DNA from: an uncultured Nitrospiraceae bacterium
Lineage (GTDB): Bacteria; Nitrospirota; Thermodesulfovibrionia; Thermodesulfovibrionales; SM23-35
Reading direction: 5' to 3'
Assembly: GCA_937138415.1 (NCBI GenBank)
Contig: CAKZPA010000026.1
Coordinates: forward strand, 1-64,000
DNA length: 64,000 nucleotides
Below the pieces are notes generated by a model. It saw only the letters and a list, made by a program, of their open reading frames with translations, searched no databases and was not told where the DNA came from. This document shows positions 15,979-25,053 of this stretch, piece by piece (the first letter of the stretch is position 1; the number at the start of each line of letters is the position of its first letter). A program made the position numbers and the translations under genes.

Positions 15979-17670
15979 TCATGTGTCGGGTAATCCCATG
16001 GCGCGGCGACATTCTTTGCGGTAAGGTTCCATCTCGGGAGATTCAGGGAATGCGTCGAAGCAGACGAGGGCGGTCTTGAATTGCCCGAGACAAATATGGC
16101 TGATCCCGCAGCAGAGGGCGAGCTGGTCGCTCTCCGGGTAACGGCGCATCCCCTGTGTCAGGACCGCTATCGATTCCTGATAGCGCTCCAGCCTCTGGAG
16201 GAGACTCCCGAGACCGAGATAAGCCCGGAGCACCGGCGCGTAGGAGAGTGCCTTCTTGTATAACAGCTCGGCGATACGGTCTTTGTCGGGAATCGCCTGT
16301 ACCGAGGCATATTCACCATGGCTGAACGTCATCGCAAGCCGAGAGAGAAAGTCAGCGTGGAGTTCGCGGAGGTCCTCTCTTTCGACGAGTTCGATCGTCT
16401 CCGCAAAATGGGGAAGGTTGGCATGCAGAGCGGAGCGAAGCTCCCGACCGAATGCGAGAATCGCTTCCGGCGTGAACCGTCGATCGGTTTCGAAGTACAT
16501 GATGTCTTCTATTTTCTCGAGCCAGATATCGTCTCCGCATTTCGTTCTTTTCAGGAAATCGTCATAGAGCGCCGTGCCGGGGAAGATGTCGAGAATGTAG
16601 AAAATGGCGCTGAGCGGCTTTATCTCCTTCATCAGGTCGATTGTTTGCCGGATTGTCTCCGGTGTTTCGCCCGGGTTGCCGTAAATGAAGTAGGCGCGGG
16701 GTAAAATGCCGTACTTCCTCGTGAGCGCAAACGCCTTCCTTATATCTTCGGTCGTAATGTTCTTGTTGAGCGCCTTCCTGATTTTCTCGGAGCCGCTCTC
16801 GACCCCGAAACTGATCTGAATGCAGCCGGCCCTTCTCATCCAGTAGAGCATTTCCTCGCTGACGAAATTGACCCGCGAAATCGCGTACCAGGTGATCGGG
16901 AGCCCCTTTTCGATGATCATCCGGCATATCTCGATCACCCGGTCTCCTCTCATGGTAAATGTATCGTCGGACACGTAGAAAAAAGAAACGCCTTTTTGAT
17001 GGAGCTGTTCGAGCTGACGGACGAAATAGTCGGGTGAATGGAAACGCACCCTGCGCCCCCAAAAACGGGGCGACCCGCAAAACGTGCACGCGGAAGGGCA
17101 GCCGCGGGAAGAGGTCACGTGCTGGTAGACAAAATAGCGCGAGGGCATCGGGAGATCGTCGAGATCGGGCAGAAGGTCGGGCGATCCGGTACTGAGGAGC
17201 TGGGATCCCTTGCGGTAAGCTATCCCACGAATGTCCCGCACCGAAGGTTCGTCGCCGTTTTCCAGAGACGAGACGAGACGCGGAAAACTGTGCTCTCCCT
17301 CGCCGAGGACGATGTAATCGATTTCGGGGAAATGCTTCAGGAGATGGCGCCACAGGAACGTCGCGCCGATTCCGCCGAATACGATCGTGACACCGGGGAG
17401 GATCTTTTTTGCGAGGCGTGCGATGTCGATCGCTCCCCATCGATTGGCGTGCACGATCGAAAATCCGATGACGTCCGGTTTTTTCTCCTCGAGCATTGCG
17501 ACGATGTCTTCTTCCCTGTGACGCATGTCGTGCCAGTTGAGAATTTCAACGTCATGGTTTTGTTCTCGCAGCACGGCGGCGACGAAGTAGACACCGATCG
17601 GGACGGTACGCGAGTCCTCGGCATATATCCTCTCATCGAGAAAATATGGGTAAACGAGGAGAATCTTCAC
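15979..17670 (-). CDS. B12-binding radical SAM protein with C-terminal TPRs
   Basis: A 563-residue protein. It has an N-terminal cobalamin-binding-type Rossmann domain (residues 1-140), then a radical SAM domain with C191-x3-C195-x2-C198 (CPSACTFC), then two or three TPR-like helices from about residue 465. This architecture (BchE/P-methylase class) performs radical methylations, cyclisations or related chemistry; the substrate cannot be read from the sequence. It starts 7 bp after the AI-2E permease stop on the same strand, so the two are probably co-transcribed. Confidence 0.88.
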   Translation of the reverse strand: MKILLVYPYFLDERIYAEDSRTVPIGVYFVAAVLREQNHDVEILNWHDMRHREEDIVAMLEEKKPDVIGFSIVHANRWGAIDIARLAKKILPGVTIVFGGIGATFLWRHLLKHFPEIDYIVLGEGEHSFPRLVSSLENGDEPSVRDIRGIAYRKGSQLLSTGSPDLLPDLDDLPMPSRYFVYQHVTSSRGCPSACTFCGSPRFWGRRVRFHSPDYFVRQLEQLHQKGVSFFYVSDDTFTMRGDRVIEICRMIIEKGLPITWYAISRVNFVSEEMLYWMRRAGCIQISFGVESGSEKIRKALNKNITTEDIRKAFALTRKYGILPRAYFIYGNPGETPETIRQTIDLMKEIKPLSAIFYILDIFPGTALYDDFLKRTKCGDDIWLEKIEDIMYFETDRRFTPEAILAFGRELRSALHANLPHFAETIELVEREDLRELHADFLSRLAMTFSHGEYASVQAIPDKDRIAELLYKKALSYAPVLRAYLGLGSLLQRLERYQESIAVLTQGMRRYPESDQLALCCGISHICLGQFKTALVCFDAFPESPEMEPYRKECRRAMGLPDT

Positions 17671-17677
17671 TTTTTTT

Positions 17678-18736
17678 CTACGCGTCGGTCTCTCGCTGGG
17701 ATGTCCATTCGGAGATCAGTGAGTAGCCGAGAGCCAGCAGCGTCGGACCGAGGAATACGCCGATGAACCCGAAAGCGGTGACGCCGCCCAGGACGCCCAG
17801 GAGGATGAGGATGAACGGCAGGTTACCCTCGCGGCTGATGAGGTACGGTTTGATGATATTGTCGATGCCGCTGATGACGAAGGTGCCCCATATCGCCATG
17901 AAGATCGCCCACCCGAGGGAATCCTTGAGAAAGAGCCAGATCGTCACCGGTATCCAAACGAACGGCGGGCCCATCGGAATGAAGGCGAAAAAGAACGTGA
18001 GGAAAGCGAGGAGAAGAGCACCGGGAACGCCGGCAATGAAGAAACCGATCATCGCGAGCGTCCCCTGCGCCGTCGCCGTCCCGATGACGCCGTAAACGAC
18101 GCTCTTCGTCGTATCCGCCGCGACGGCGATGAGTTTATCGGCGCGCTGACCGGCGATTTTTCGGAGAACATTCCCGAGGCTCTTTGCAGATTCCTCGCCG
18201 TCGCGATAAAAGAAGAAACAGACAACGATGCTGAGGACGATCTGAAACACCGCGTGGAGAATGACGGGGGTGCTCTTCAGAATATACTCTTTAAGGCGTT
18301 TCAGATAAGGAACGATGAACATCTCGAACTGGGTTTCGTCGGTTCTCCACACTTGCCATCGCTGCTGGGCTTCTTCGCCGATGAAGGGGATTTTTTCGAC
18401 CCAGTGTGGCAGGGCGGGTAGTCCGGTCTCGAGCGTGCCGCGTATGTTGGCGATCAGATTCGTCGCCTCATCCGCGAAACTGAGTCCGATGACAGAGAGA
18501 GGGATGACAAAGACGGTCGTGAGCAACAGGGTCATGACCGTCGCGGCGAGCACCCTGTTGCCCTTCAAAATGCGTATCCACCACTGGTATATGGGCCACG
18601 TCGAGAAAGAGAGGATGAGGGCCCACAAGAGGGCGGAAATAAACGGTCTGAGGACGACGAAACAGCCGACGATGAGCACGAGGAGGACGGCCGCGCTCAC
18701 GAGATGTTCTATATATTTGTCCCGGTCTTCAATCAA
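17678..18736 (-). CDS. AI-2E family (PerM/YdiK-like) membrane transporter
   Basis: A 352-residue protein with about eight transmembrane helices and a conserved C-terminal region (PFILILLGVLGGVTAFGFIGVFLGPTLL, split across two helices). The AI-2E family includes exporters with mixed roles such as Na+/H+ antiport; the autoinducer function is not general. The reading starts with TTG at 18736; no stronger start is seen. It is the first gene of a two-gene minus-strand unit with the radical SAM gene. Confidence 0.9.
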   Translation of the reverse strand: MIEDRDKYIEHLVSAAVLLVLIVGCFVVLRPFISALLWALILSFSTWPIYQWWIRILKGNRVLAATVMTLLLTTVFVIPLSVIGLSFADEATNLIANIRGTLETGLPALPHWVEKIPFIGEEAQQRWQVWRTDETQFEMFIVPYLKRLKEYILKSTPVILHAVFQIVLSIVVCFFFYRDGEESAKSLGNVLRKIAGQRADKLIAVAADTTKSVVYGVIGTATAQGTLAMIGFFIAGVPGALLLAFLTFFFAFIPMGPPFVWIPVTIWLFLKDSLGWAIFMAIWGTFVISGIDNIIKPYLISREGNLPFILILLGVLGGVTAFGFIGVFLGPTLLALGYSLISEWTSQRETDA

Positions 18737-18832
18737 TGGCTTTTCTCACTCTCGGGTGCCCAGTTGGCCAGTCGTCGATATGTCGGACTGACCACTCATT
18801 CTATCACAGGAATAACACAATTTGTCCGCGCG

Positions 18833-18860
18833 TTTTGCATAGACAATTTTTTCCTATACT
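18833..18860 (+). promoter_or_regulatory. Candidate promoter for phosphoglucomutase
   Basis: TATACT (18855-18860) with TTTTGC (18833-18838) 16 bp upstream, about 45 bp before the pgm ATG. The spacing is short and the -35 is poor, so this is only a candidate. Confidence 0.4.
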
Positions 18861-18906
18861 GGTAGAATTTTCAAGATTCGTCAGATCTGCGGGAAGGGAA
18901 ACGCCC

Positions 18907-20571
18907 ATGACGGTTTATGAATTTGCGGGGAAGCCAGCGCCCCGCTCCATACTCGAAAACATTCCGAGACTCGTCACCGCGTACTATACGCGGACGCCCG
19001 ATGTCTATGAAGCCGATCAGCGGGTCTCTTTCGGGACATCGGGACACAGGGGGTCCTCTCTACGGAATACGTTCAATGAAGCCCACATTCTCGCCGTGAG
19101 TCAGGCCATCTGCGAGTACAGAAAGGCACAGAAGATAAAGGGGCCGTTATTCCTGGGCATGGATACCCACGCTCTCTCGGAGCCGGCTCTCGCGACGGCG
19201 ATCGAAGTCTTTGCCGCGAACAAAGTGAACGTGGTCTGCGAGAAGGGCTTTCGCTATACTCCCACGCCTGTCATTTCTCATGCGATTCTCACCTATAATG
19301 CGAGGAAGGATAAGCGCACGGGGGTCGCGGATGGGGTGATTGTGACGCCTTCTCATAATCCGCCAGGTGATGGCGGATTCAAATACAATCCTCCGCATGG
19401 CGGACCTGCTGACGCGACAGCGACTGCTATGATCGAATCGAGGGCGAACGAACTGCTTTTCGAAAACCTCAAGGGCGTAAAGAGGGTGCCGTTCGAGCGC
19501 GCGATGAAGAGCGGATACGTCGAGGAGTACGATTATATTTCGCCGTACGTGGATGACCTCAGGCATGTTATCGACATGGAGAGCGTCACAGGAGCAGGAC
19601 TGCGGATCGGGGCGGATCCCCTCGGCGGGGCAGCGGTCGATTATTGGGGACCTATCGCGGAACGGTATCGCCTGAATCTCACGATGGTCGACGACACCGT
19701 CGATCCGACGTTCTCCTTCATGACGGTGGACTGGGATGGAAAAATTCGGATGGACTGCTCCTCGTCATTTGCAATGGCGCGACTGATCGGATTAAGAGAT
19801 CGATTCGATATCGCATTCGGCAACGATACAGACGTCGACCGGCATGGTATTGTGACGAGGACGATGGGTCTCATGAACCCGAACCAGTATCTGTCGGTGG
19901 CGGTCTGGTACCTTTTCCAGAATCGAATGGGATGGAGCACGGGTGCGGCTGTTGGCAAGACCCTCGTTTCGACATCGATGATCGACAGGATAGCTGCCGC
20001 TCTCGGCAGAGAGATTTTTGAAGTGCCCGTCGGGTTCAAGTGGTTCGTCAAGAGACTGATCGAAGGCTCTCTCGGGTTTGCGGGAGAGGAGAGTGCGGGA
20101 GCTTCGTTCCTCCGAAAAGACGGCGGCGTCTGGACGACGGACAAAGACGGCATTATTATGGACCTTCTCGCGTGCGAGATTATGGCAAGAACGGGGAAGG
20201 ATCCTTCGGAGCTCTACCGCGACCTGGAAGGGCGTTTCGGACGAGCGTTCTTTCTCCGCATCGACGCGCCCGCGACGCCGCGTCAAAAAGAAGTGCTGAA
20301 GAAACTCGATCCGAAAGCGATCGGTGCCCGTGAACTCGCGGGAGAGCCGATCCTCGCGGTGCTGACCCGCGCGCCGGGGAATGAGGCGGAGATCGGGGGG
20401 CTCAAGGTGATCACGCAGAATGGGTGGTTCGCGGCGCGGCCGTCTGGAACGGAGGACATCTACAAGGTGTACGCCGAGAGCTTTCTCAGTGAGACCCACC
20501 TGCACGAGATCAAGCGGGAAGCGATCGATCTTGTCGGGGCCGCATTCGAGGCGGCGGGAGTCGGTGAGTAA
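18907..20571 (+). CDS. pgm: Phosphoglucomutase (alpha-D-glucose phosphate-specific)
   Basis: A 554-residue phosphohexomutase that interconverts glucose-1-P and glucose-6-P. The motifs are in order: RVSFGTSGHRGS at 39-50, the phosphoserine loop with S149 in TPSHNPPGDGG, the Mg-binding loop with D307, D309 and D311 in GNDTDVDRHG, and the C-terminal phosphate-binding RPSGTEDIYK. Length matches the long bacterial Pgm class. The start is ATG 18907 after GGAAGGG; the frame runs 171 bp further up without conserved residues. Confidence 0.96.
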   Translation: MTVYEFAGKPAPRSILENIPRLVTAYYTRTPDVYEADQRVSFGTSGHRGSSLRNTFNEAHILAVSQAICEYRKAQKIKGPLFLGMDTHALSEPALATAIEVFAANKVNVVCEKGFRYTPTPVISHAILTYNARKDKRTGVADGVIVTPSHNPPGDGGFKYNPPHGGPADATATAMIESRANELLFENLKGVKRVPFERAMKSGYVEEYDYISPYVDDLRHVIDMESVTGAGLRIGADPLGGAAVDYWGPIAERYRLNLTMVDDTVDPTFSFMTVDWDGKIRMDCSSSFAMARLIGLRDRFDIAFGNDTDVDRHGIVTRTMGLMNPNQYLSVAVWYLFQNRMGWSTGAAVGKTLVSTSMIDRIAAALGREIFEVPVGFKWFVKRLIEGSLGFAGEESAGASFLRKDGGVWTTDKDGIIMDLLACEIMARTGKDPSELYRDLEGRFGRAFFLRIDAPATPRQKEVLKKLDPKAIGARELAGEPILAVLTRAPGNEAEIGGLKVITQNGWFAARPSGTEDIYKVYAESFLSETHLHEIKREAIDLVGAAFEAAGVGE

Positions 20572-20583
20572 AAGGAACCGCGC

Positions 20584-21036
20584 GTGAAGATCCTCGTCGC
20601 ACCGAGAATGGAGCGATGCATAGGGTGCCAGGCTTGTTCTCTGGCGTGCGCTCGCCTCGTGCATCGAAAACTCTCCTGGGATACCGCCGGAATCAGGATC
20701 CGTACGTCCGGAGGTCTCTCGACAGGGTTCGAAGCGGTGCACTGTCTCGCGTGCGATCCGGCGCCGTGTGCGGCTGTCTGTCCGACGGGCGCCTACGCGC
20801 AGAGAAAGGGCGGCGGTGTAATCGTCAGGAAGAAGCTGTGCATCCGCTGCGGGGAGTGTGCGAAAGCCTGTCCCGTCGATGCCATTTATCTCGACCTCAC
20901 GGGAGAACCTTTTGTTTGTATTCACTGCGGCCGCTGCGTGAAATTCTGTCCTCACGACTGTCTCGAGATGAAAGAGGTTGCGACTGTGTCCGTGGCAGAG
21001 CAGGGGGAGGAAGGAGAAGAATCCGCATCGTCCTGA
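20584..21036 (+). CDS. Polyferredoxin-type electron transfer protein (4x4Fe-4S)
   Basis: A 150-residue protein with four cysteine groups: CIGCQACSLAC, CLACDPAPCAAVCP, CIRCGECAKACP and CIHCGRCVKFCP. This layout matches the HycB/CooF or aldehyde-oxidoreductase-associated electron carriers. No matching oxidoreductase is next to it; pgm is 12 bp upstream and probably co-transcribed. GTG is used as start, preceded by AAAAGGAA. Confidence 0.9.
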   Translation: MKILVAPRMERCIGCQACSLACARLVHRKLSWDTAGIRIRTSGGLSTGFEAVHCLACDPAPCAAVCPTGAYAQRKGGGVIVRKKLCIRCGECAKACPVDAIYLDLTGEPFVCIHCGRCVKFCPHDCLEMKEVATVSVAEQGEEGEESASS

Positions 21037-21150
21037 AGTCGGTACAATGCGCGCTCCCTCCTCTTCCATCCACCGCCGGGACCTGTGGGCGTGGCGCGTT
21101 CTCGTGCTCTCCTGCCTCGTTGTCGAGGGGGACGTTCCCGTAACATTCCG

Positions 21151-22296
21151 ATGAAGGTCATTTCGGTTCATGCGGATCGCTCACTGTCATCGTGCTTTTC
21201 GCGCACTGATGTCGAAGCCCCGGGGGATCTTCAGCGCGGCGACAGGAGAACGAAGCGGTTTCATTTTTCCGCGGGGCGCGTGTTCGTCGCGCTCTGGCGC
21301 CCTCTCTCCGTGATATGGGTCGGGGTCCTATTGGTTCAGGGATATGCATACGGCCAGATCCCGATGGAAAATCCCGCCGGAGAAATCTCTCAATCCATCG
21401 AGAGCGGCGGTGCGAGTGGTTCGGTTTCCGGCGAGCGGTTCGTCGAGAGAATGCACGCGAAGATTTCGAAGTCGATTCTCTCATCCGCTGAGTGGATCGA
21501 TGCTTTTTTCTACGATGAACGGATGCGGTACGAGGAAAACAGGACGAGGGTGCGACTCTCGTTTTCGTCATTCCTCGAAGAGGAGGAGAAGATCGATTTC
21601 GATGCGAATATCAGTCTCATCCTCGTGCTCCCGTATTTGGAGGGGAGGTTTCGTTTCGAGGTGACGCGCGACCCGCGAGACAAGCTGGATTTTGGATCAA
21701 CGGCGGTCGATGAAGTTCGGGAGAGGTTCGAGGAGACTGACAAGCGGAACACGACCGTCGCGGCACGCTATTTCCTGGCCGAAACCGCGAGGGAAAATAT
21801 CAGCGCGGGAACCGGGGCGCGATTCCGCGGGGTCACCCCGACTGCATACGTCGAGGGGCGGTACAGGAGGTCTTTCGATCTCGATGCGTGGACGCTCCGG
21901 TTCACCCATCGTTTTCGATGGTATACGGACAAAGGACTCGAAGCGAGAACCCGCGTGGACTTCGAGAGAAGCATGAAAGATGTCTTGCTCTTGAGAGTAT
22001 TTATCGATGGGTCGTGGTTTCAGGACGAAGAGGGGTACTTCTACACGCCGGGCGTTTCGCTTTTTCAGCCGATCGATGAGAAAAAGACGCTTGAATATCA
22101 GTTCGCCAATAGTTTTCGAACTGAACCGACGCACTCCCTGGAGGAGATCATTCTCCGCGTGAAATACCGCCAGGACGTCTGGAATCGCTGGGCGTACCTC
22201 GAAATCGCCCCTCAGCTCTCGTGGCCGCGGGAGAAAGGCTATACCGTGACGCCAGGCCTCCTCATGCGGCTCGACCTGATTTTCGGCCGAACGTAA
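21151..22296 (+). CDS. Putative outer-membrane beta-barrel protein
   Basis: An unrecognised protein of up to 381 residues with a hydrophobic export signal (RPLSVIWVGVLLVQGYAYG) roughly 50 residues from the chosen start. Beyond about residue 110 it alternates charged and aromatic short strands (YVEGRYRRSFDLDAWTLRF and similar), as in small beta-barrels, and ends in LRLDLIF-like amphipathic sequence. The start is uncertain: ATG 21151 lacks a good ribosome site, and GTG 21280 would put the signal at the very N-terminus and may be the true start. Confidence 0.65.
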   Translation: MKVISVHADRSLSSCFSRTDVEAPGDLQRGDRRTKRFHFSAGRVFVALWRPLSVIWVGVLLVQGYAYGQIPMENPAGEISQSIESGGASGSVSGERFVERMHAKISKSILSSAEWIDAFFYDERMRYEENRTRVRLSFSSFLEEEEKIDFDANISLILVLPYLEGRFRFEVTRDPRDKLDFGSTAVDEVRERFEETDKRNTTVAARYFLAETARENISAGTGARFRGVTPTAYVEGRYRRSFDLDAWTLRFTHRFRWYTDKGLEARTRVDFERSMKDVLLLRVFIDGSWFQDEEGYFYTPGVSLFQPIDEKKTLEYQFANSFRTEPTHSLEEIILRVKYRQDVWNRWAYLEIAPQLSWPREKGYTVTPGLLMRLDLIFGRT

Positions 22297-22319
22297 GGCA
22301 AGATCAACCGAGTGGCTTA

Positions 22320-22405
22320 TGGTGCCGAAGGCGGGATTTGAACCCGCACGGGTTACCCCACACGCCCCTCAAACGTGCGTGTCTACCAGGTTCCACCACT
22401 TCGGC
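22320..22405 (-). tRNA. tRNA-Leu (anticodon GAG)
   Basis: The minus strand folds into a class II tRNA. The acceptor GCCGAAG pairs with CTTCGGC, the anticodon loop is TTGAGGG (GAG), and a variable arm of the TGGGGTAACCCGT type follows. The T-arm is GCGGGTTCAAATCCCGC and the ACCA end is encoded. A TATAAT box on the minus strand (plus 22414-22419) lies just upstream, so transcription probably starts close to the mature 5' end. Confidence 0.96.
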
Positions 22406-22485
22406 AAGAGAGTATTATACTAAATGAAAAATCGGGGGTTTTCAAGCCTGTCAGATTGTGGGGACGAATCGCTTCCGCTCTTTCC

Positions 22486-23163
22486 TCAACTAATCAGATC
22501 CTTATGAATTTTTATCTTGATCCCACTCTTCATTCCTTCTACGTAAGAGTTCAAGGCCTTCTCGCGGAGGTCAGCCAGTCTCGCTTCTTCGATCATTCTC
22601 GCCGCCTGTTCATTCGAGAGGTCGGGGGGCGTCGTCTGCTCCGCACTCCCGGACGGGCCTACCGACAATTCAATGAGGCGCCGCATCTTCGCGAGGATTA
22701 ACTCCTGTCTCTGCGAACGTTCGAATTCTTCGGGCGTGATCCTGTTCAGGCGTAACCTGTTGAGGTACACTTCTCTGTCGAACACGCCGTTCTTCATGAA
22801 CGCCGGTTCCCGGGTGATCGCATCGTGCAGCTCTTCGTCACTGACGCGGATTCCCGCGTTCTTCGCGGCTATGAGCAGTATGCGTTCATTGACCATCGCA
22901 TTAAGGACGTTCTCCTTCAGGTTCATCTTTTTTTCCATCTCTTCGTCGAACTGGTCTTTGTAGAGTTCCCTGTAAAAGCGGAATACCCTATCGTACCTTC
23001 TCCAGTACTCATCCGCCGTGATTTTGTAGCGCCCGACCTCCGCAATGATCTGCACCCCCTGTGTTTTATCGACGGTCCCGACGCCCCAGAAGATGAATGT
23101 CAGTATGACAATGAAGAACAGCACGTAAAAATAGCGCGCATGTTTGCGCATCGCCTTCAGCAT
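22486..23163 (-). CDS. SurA/PpiD-like N-terminal chaperone domain protein without PPIase
   Basis: A 225-residue protein with one N-terminal transmembrane anchor (residues 11-27). The helical SurA_N-type chaperone domain follows (KITADEYWRRYDR, NERILLIAAKNAGIRVSDEEL and the VYLNRLRLNRITPEEFE region). In PpiD a parvulin domain would come next; this protein ends after a short C-terminal helix. It is probably a periplasmic chaperone tethered to the inner membrane. It sits 3 bp downstream of the NUDIX gene. Confidence 0.8.
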   Translation of the reverse strand: MLKAMRKHARYFYVLFFIVILTFIFWGVGTVDKTQGVQIIAEVGRYKITADEYWRRYDRVFRFYRELYKDQFDEEMEKKMNLKENVLNAMVNERILLIAAKNAGIRVSDEELHDAITREPAFMKNGVFDREVYLNRLRLNRITPEEFERSQRQELILAKMRRLIELSVGPSGSAEQTTPPDLSNEQAARMIEEARLADLREKALNSYVEGMKSGIKIKIHKDLIS

Positions 23164-23166
23164 TCG

Positions 23167-23574
23167 CTAATACCTCCCTGCAAAGTAGTCGTCGATGATG
23201 TCTCTATGATCAAAGGCGATCCGGTCCGGAAGATTATCCCGCCTGAATATACGCGCTGCCCGTGCGTCATCGCCGGCAGACGGCTCTCCTTTCGCACGCG
23301 CGATAAAGACCGTCGAAATCGAGTGGTGCCTAGGATCTCGTTTCGGATCGGAGTACGTGTGGAACTGCCGGACGAGTTCGACATCGAGGCCGGTTTCTTC
23401 GCGGGCCTCGCGCATGGCGGCTGATTCCAGCGTTTCGCCGTATTCGACAAACCCACCCGGGAGAGCCCACCCGGCAGGCGGATTCTTCCTCTCGATAAGG
23501 ACGATTCCATCATTGCATTCGATAATGATATCGACGGTCGGGAGAGGGTTATTCGGATGAGGGGTTGTTCTCAA
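23167..23574 (-). CDS. NUDIX hydrolase
   Basis: A 135-residue NUDIX protein. The Nudix box is intact: G-F-V-E-Y-G-E-x7-REAREETGL (GX5EX7REUXEEXGU) at about residues 41-63. Such enzymes hydrolyse nucleoside diphosphate derivatives; the short form resembles ADP-ribose or 8-oxo-dGTP cleaners. The start is a TTG inside the hfq 3' end (26-bp overlap), suggesting coupling to hfq. No downstream ATG would retain the first beta strand. Confidence 0.88.
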   Translation of the reverse strand: MRTTPHPNNPLPTVDIIIECNDGIVLIERKNPPAGWALPGGFVEYGETLESAAMREAREETGLDVELVRQFHTYSDPKRDPRHHSISTVFIARAKGEPSAGDDARAARIFRRDNLPDRIAFDHRDIIDDYFAGRY

Positions 23575-23797
23575 AAATGATCGAAACCTCTTTCTCCGGA
23601 ACGATGGTCGAAATAGCGTGTTTATACACCATCGACTGGCTGCCCTCTTTCAGGAGGATGACGAAATTGTCGAAGGCTTTTATCAACCCCTTCAGTCGCA
23701 CCCCGTTCGTGAGGTAAATGACGACGGGAATTTTTTCTTTCCTCAGTTGGTTCAAAAAATGGTTCTGAAGGTTCACGCCCTTCGTGGTATTCGACAT
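23549..23797 (-). CDS. hfq: RNA chaperone Hfq
   Basis: An 82-residue Hfq with the Sm1 and Sm2 motifs ([24 protein letters not shown] split over two strands, then [10 protein letters not shown], the classic Hfq C-terminal strand). It mediates sRNA-mRNA pairing. ATG 23797 follows GGAGGAGAAG; the frame continues 18 codons upstream but lacks conservation. miaA lies upstream on the same strand, as in many bacteria. Confidence 0.96.
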   Translation of the reverse strand: MSNTTKGVNLQNHFLNQLRKEKIPVVIYLTNGVRLKGLIKAFDNFVILLKEGSQSMVYKHAISTIVPEKEVSIIFENNPSSE

Positions 23798-23830
23798 ACT
23801 CTTCTTCTCCTCCCGCGCCTCGCCATCTTT

Positions 23831-23859
23831 AACATAAAGTATTTGCTCCAATATTGCAA
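23831..23859 (-). promoter_or_regulatory. Sigma70-type promoter for hfq
   Basis: On the minus strand TTGCAA (plus 23854-23859) and TATGTT (plus 23831-23836) are exactly 17 bp apart. The leader to the Hfq ATG is about 28 nt. Confidence 0.6.
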
Positions 23860-23954
23860 GATCGATATCGGGTTAGGGCGGTTCTCGAGAGGGCTATGGC
23901 CGCCTCGCATGCGTGTTTCTCCGTTCCGAATCATCTCTTCGCGTCCGTTCGCCG

Positions 23955-24968
23955 TTATCCCATCCCCGCATCGATCGCTCGCGAAAGGAGCGGTTCCATT
24001 TTCTCCAGAGCTGCATGCGGATCGTCTGTCCCGGATATATCGAACCACTGAACGTCCTCTTCCTGCTTGAACCAGGTGAATTGGCGTTTTGCGTAGCGCT
24101 TCGAGGCTCTCTTTACGAGGGAGAAAGCCTCCTCGGCGCCTATCCGACCGGTCAGGTAGAGCGCGATCTCCTTGTAGCCGATTGCCTGCATTGATGGAGT
24201 GGCACGGACGATAGAATCGATCCATTGCTCCCGGGTCAATGGTTCTGCTTTGCTGGGAAGACAGCCTGACGCTGCCCCGTGCGCGCCGATCAGCGCGAGC
24301 ACTTTCCTCACTTCTTCAACCAGTCCGGCCTCTCGCATCCAGTCCACACGCTGTTCTATTCTGTGGTACAGTTCTTTCCGCTGTCGCGTGACACCAATCT
24401 TCACGAACGCGTAGGGGAAAGGGTGCGTCAGCGCCCTCTGCATCGCCGACATGGGCTTGTTACTCGTGAGGCACACTTCCAGCGCCCGAATCAACCTTCG
24501 GGAGTCGGTCGGCATGATCTTCGCCGCCGACTCCGGATCGAGCGTTTTGAGAGACTCGTACAGCGTTCCTCTCGCCTGCCGTTCGAGCGCGAGGAGTTGC
24601 TCCCTCAGCGTCCAGTCGGCCGATGGACCAGTGAATATGCCGCGCGTCATCGCTTTGATGTAAAGCCCCGTGCCTCCCACGATGAGGGGGATCTTCCCCC
24701 GTTCGAGAAGGCGATCGATGATCGGCCTCACCGCCGCGACGTATCGGCCCGTGCTGTAATGTTCCCACGGTTCCGCAACGTCGATCATGTGGTGCGGAAT
24801 CTCTGTCCTCTCCTCTGGAGCAGGTTTCGCGGTTCCTATGTCCATGTGCCGATAGACCTGCATGGAATCGGCACTGATGATTTCGGTGGCGAGGCGCTTT
24901 GCGAGGAGCAACGAAAGAGCAGTTTTCCCGACCCCCGTCGGTCCTAGGAGGATAATGACCATATCCAT
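23955..24968 (-). CDS. miaA: tRNA dimethylallyltransferase MiaA
   Basis: A roughly 337-residue MiaA, which adds dimethylallyl to A37 of tRNAs reading UNN codons. Visible are the P-loop GPTGVGKT, the DSMQVYRHMDIGTAKP motif, the VGGTGLYIKAM motif and the C-terminal KRQFTWF signature. Start is uncertain among GTG 24995, ATG 24968 and ATG 24962; all keep the P-loop, and none has a strong ribosome site. mutL lies upstream on the same strand (59-bp gap to GTG 24995), the common mutL-miaA-hfq order. Confidence 0.95.
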   Translation of the reverse strand: MDMVIILLGPTGVGKTALSLLLAKRLATEIISADSMQVYRHMDIGTAKPAPEERTEIPHHMIDVAEPWEHYSTGRYVAAVRPIIDRLLERGKIPLIVGGTGLYIKAMTRGIFTGPSADWTLREQLLALERQARGTLYESLKTLDPESAAKIMPTDSRRLIRALEVCLTSNKPMSAMQRALTHPFPYAFVKIGVTRQRKELYHRIEQRVDWMREAGLVEEVRKVLALIGAHGAASGCLPSKAEPLTREQWIDSIVRATPSMQAIGYKEIALYLTGRIGAEEAFSLVKRASKRYAKRQFTWFKQEEDVQWFDISGTDDPHAALEKMEPLLSRAIDAGMG

Positions 24969-25053
24969 TTGCCGGCATTCATGATATGCGACCACCGCCT
25001 GCGAAGGCCACCGAGCGACGGTGGCGAGACATCCACGTTCCCTCAGGGGACCC

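Noticed and set aside
19792-21171. 459-codon open frame on the minus strand opposite pgm and the polyferredoxin gene
   Set aside because: It is antisense to two clearly real genes, is very rich in Arg, His and Ser, and shows no domain; it is a shadow of high-GC codon usage.
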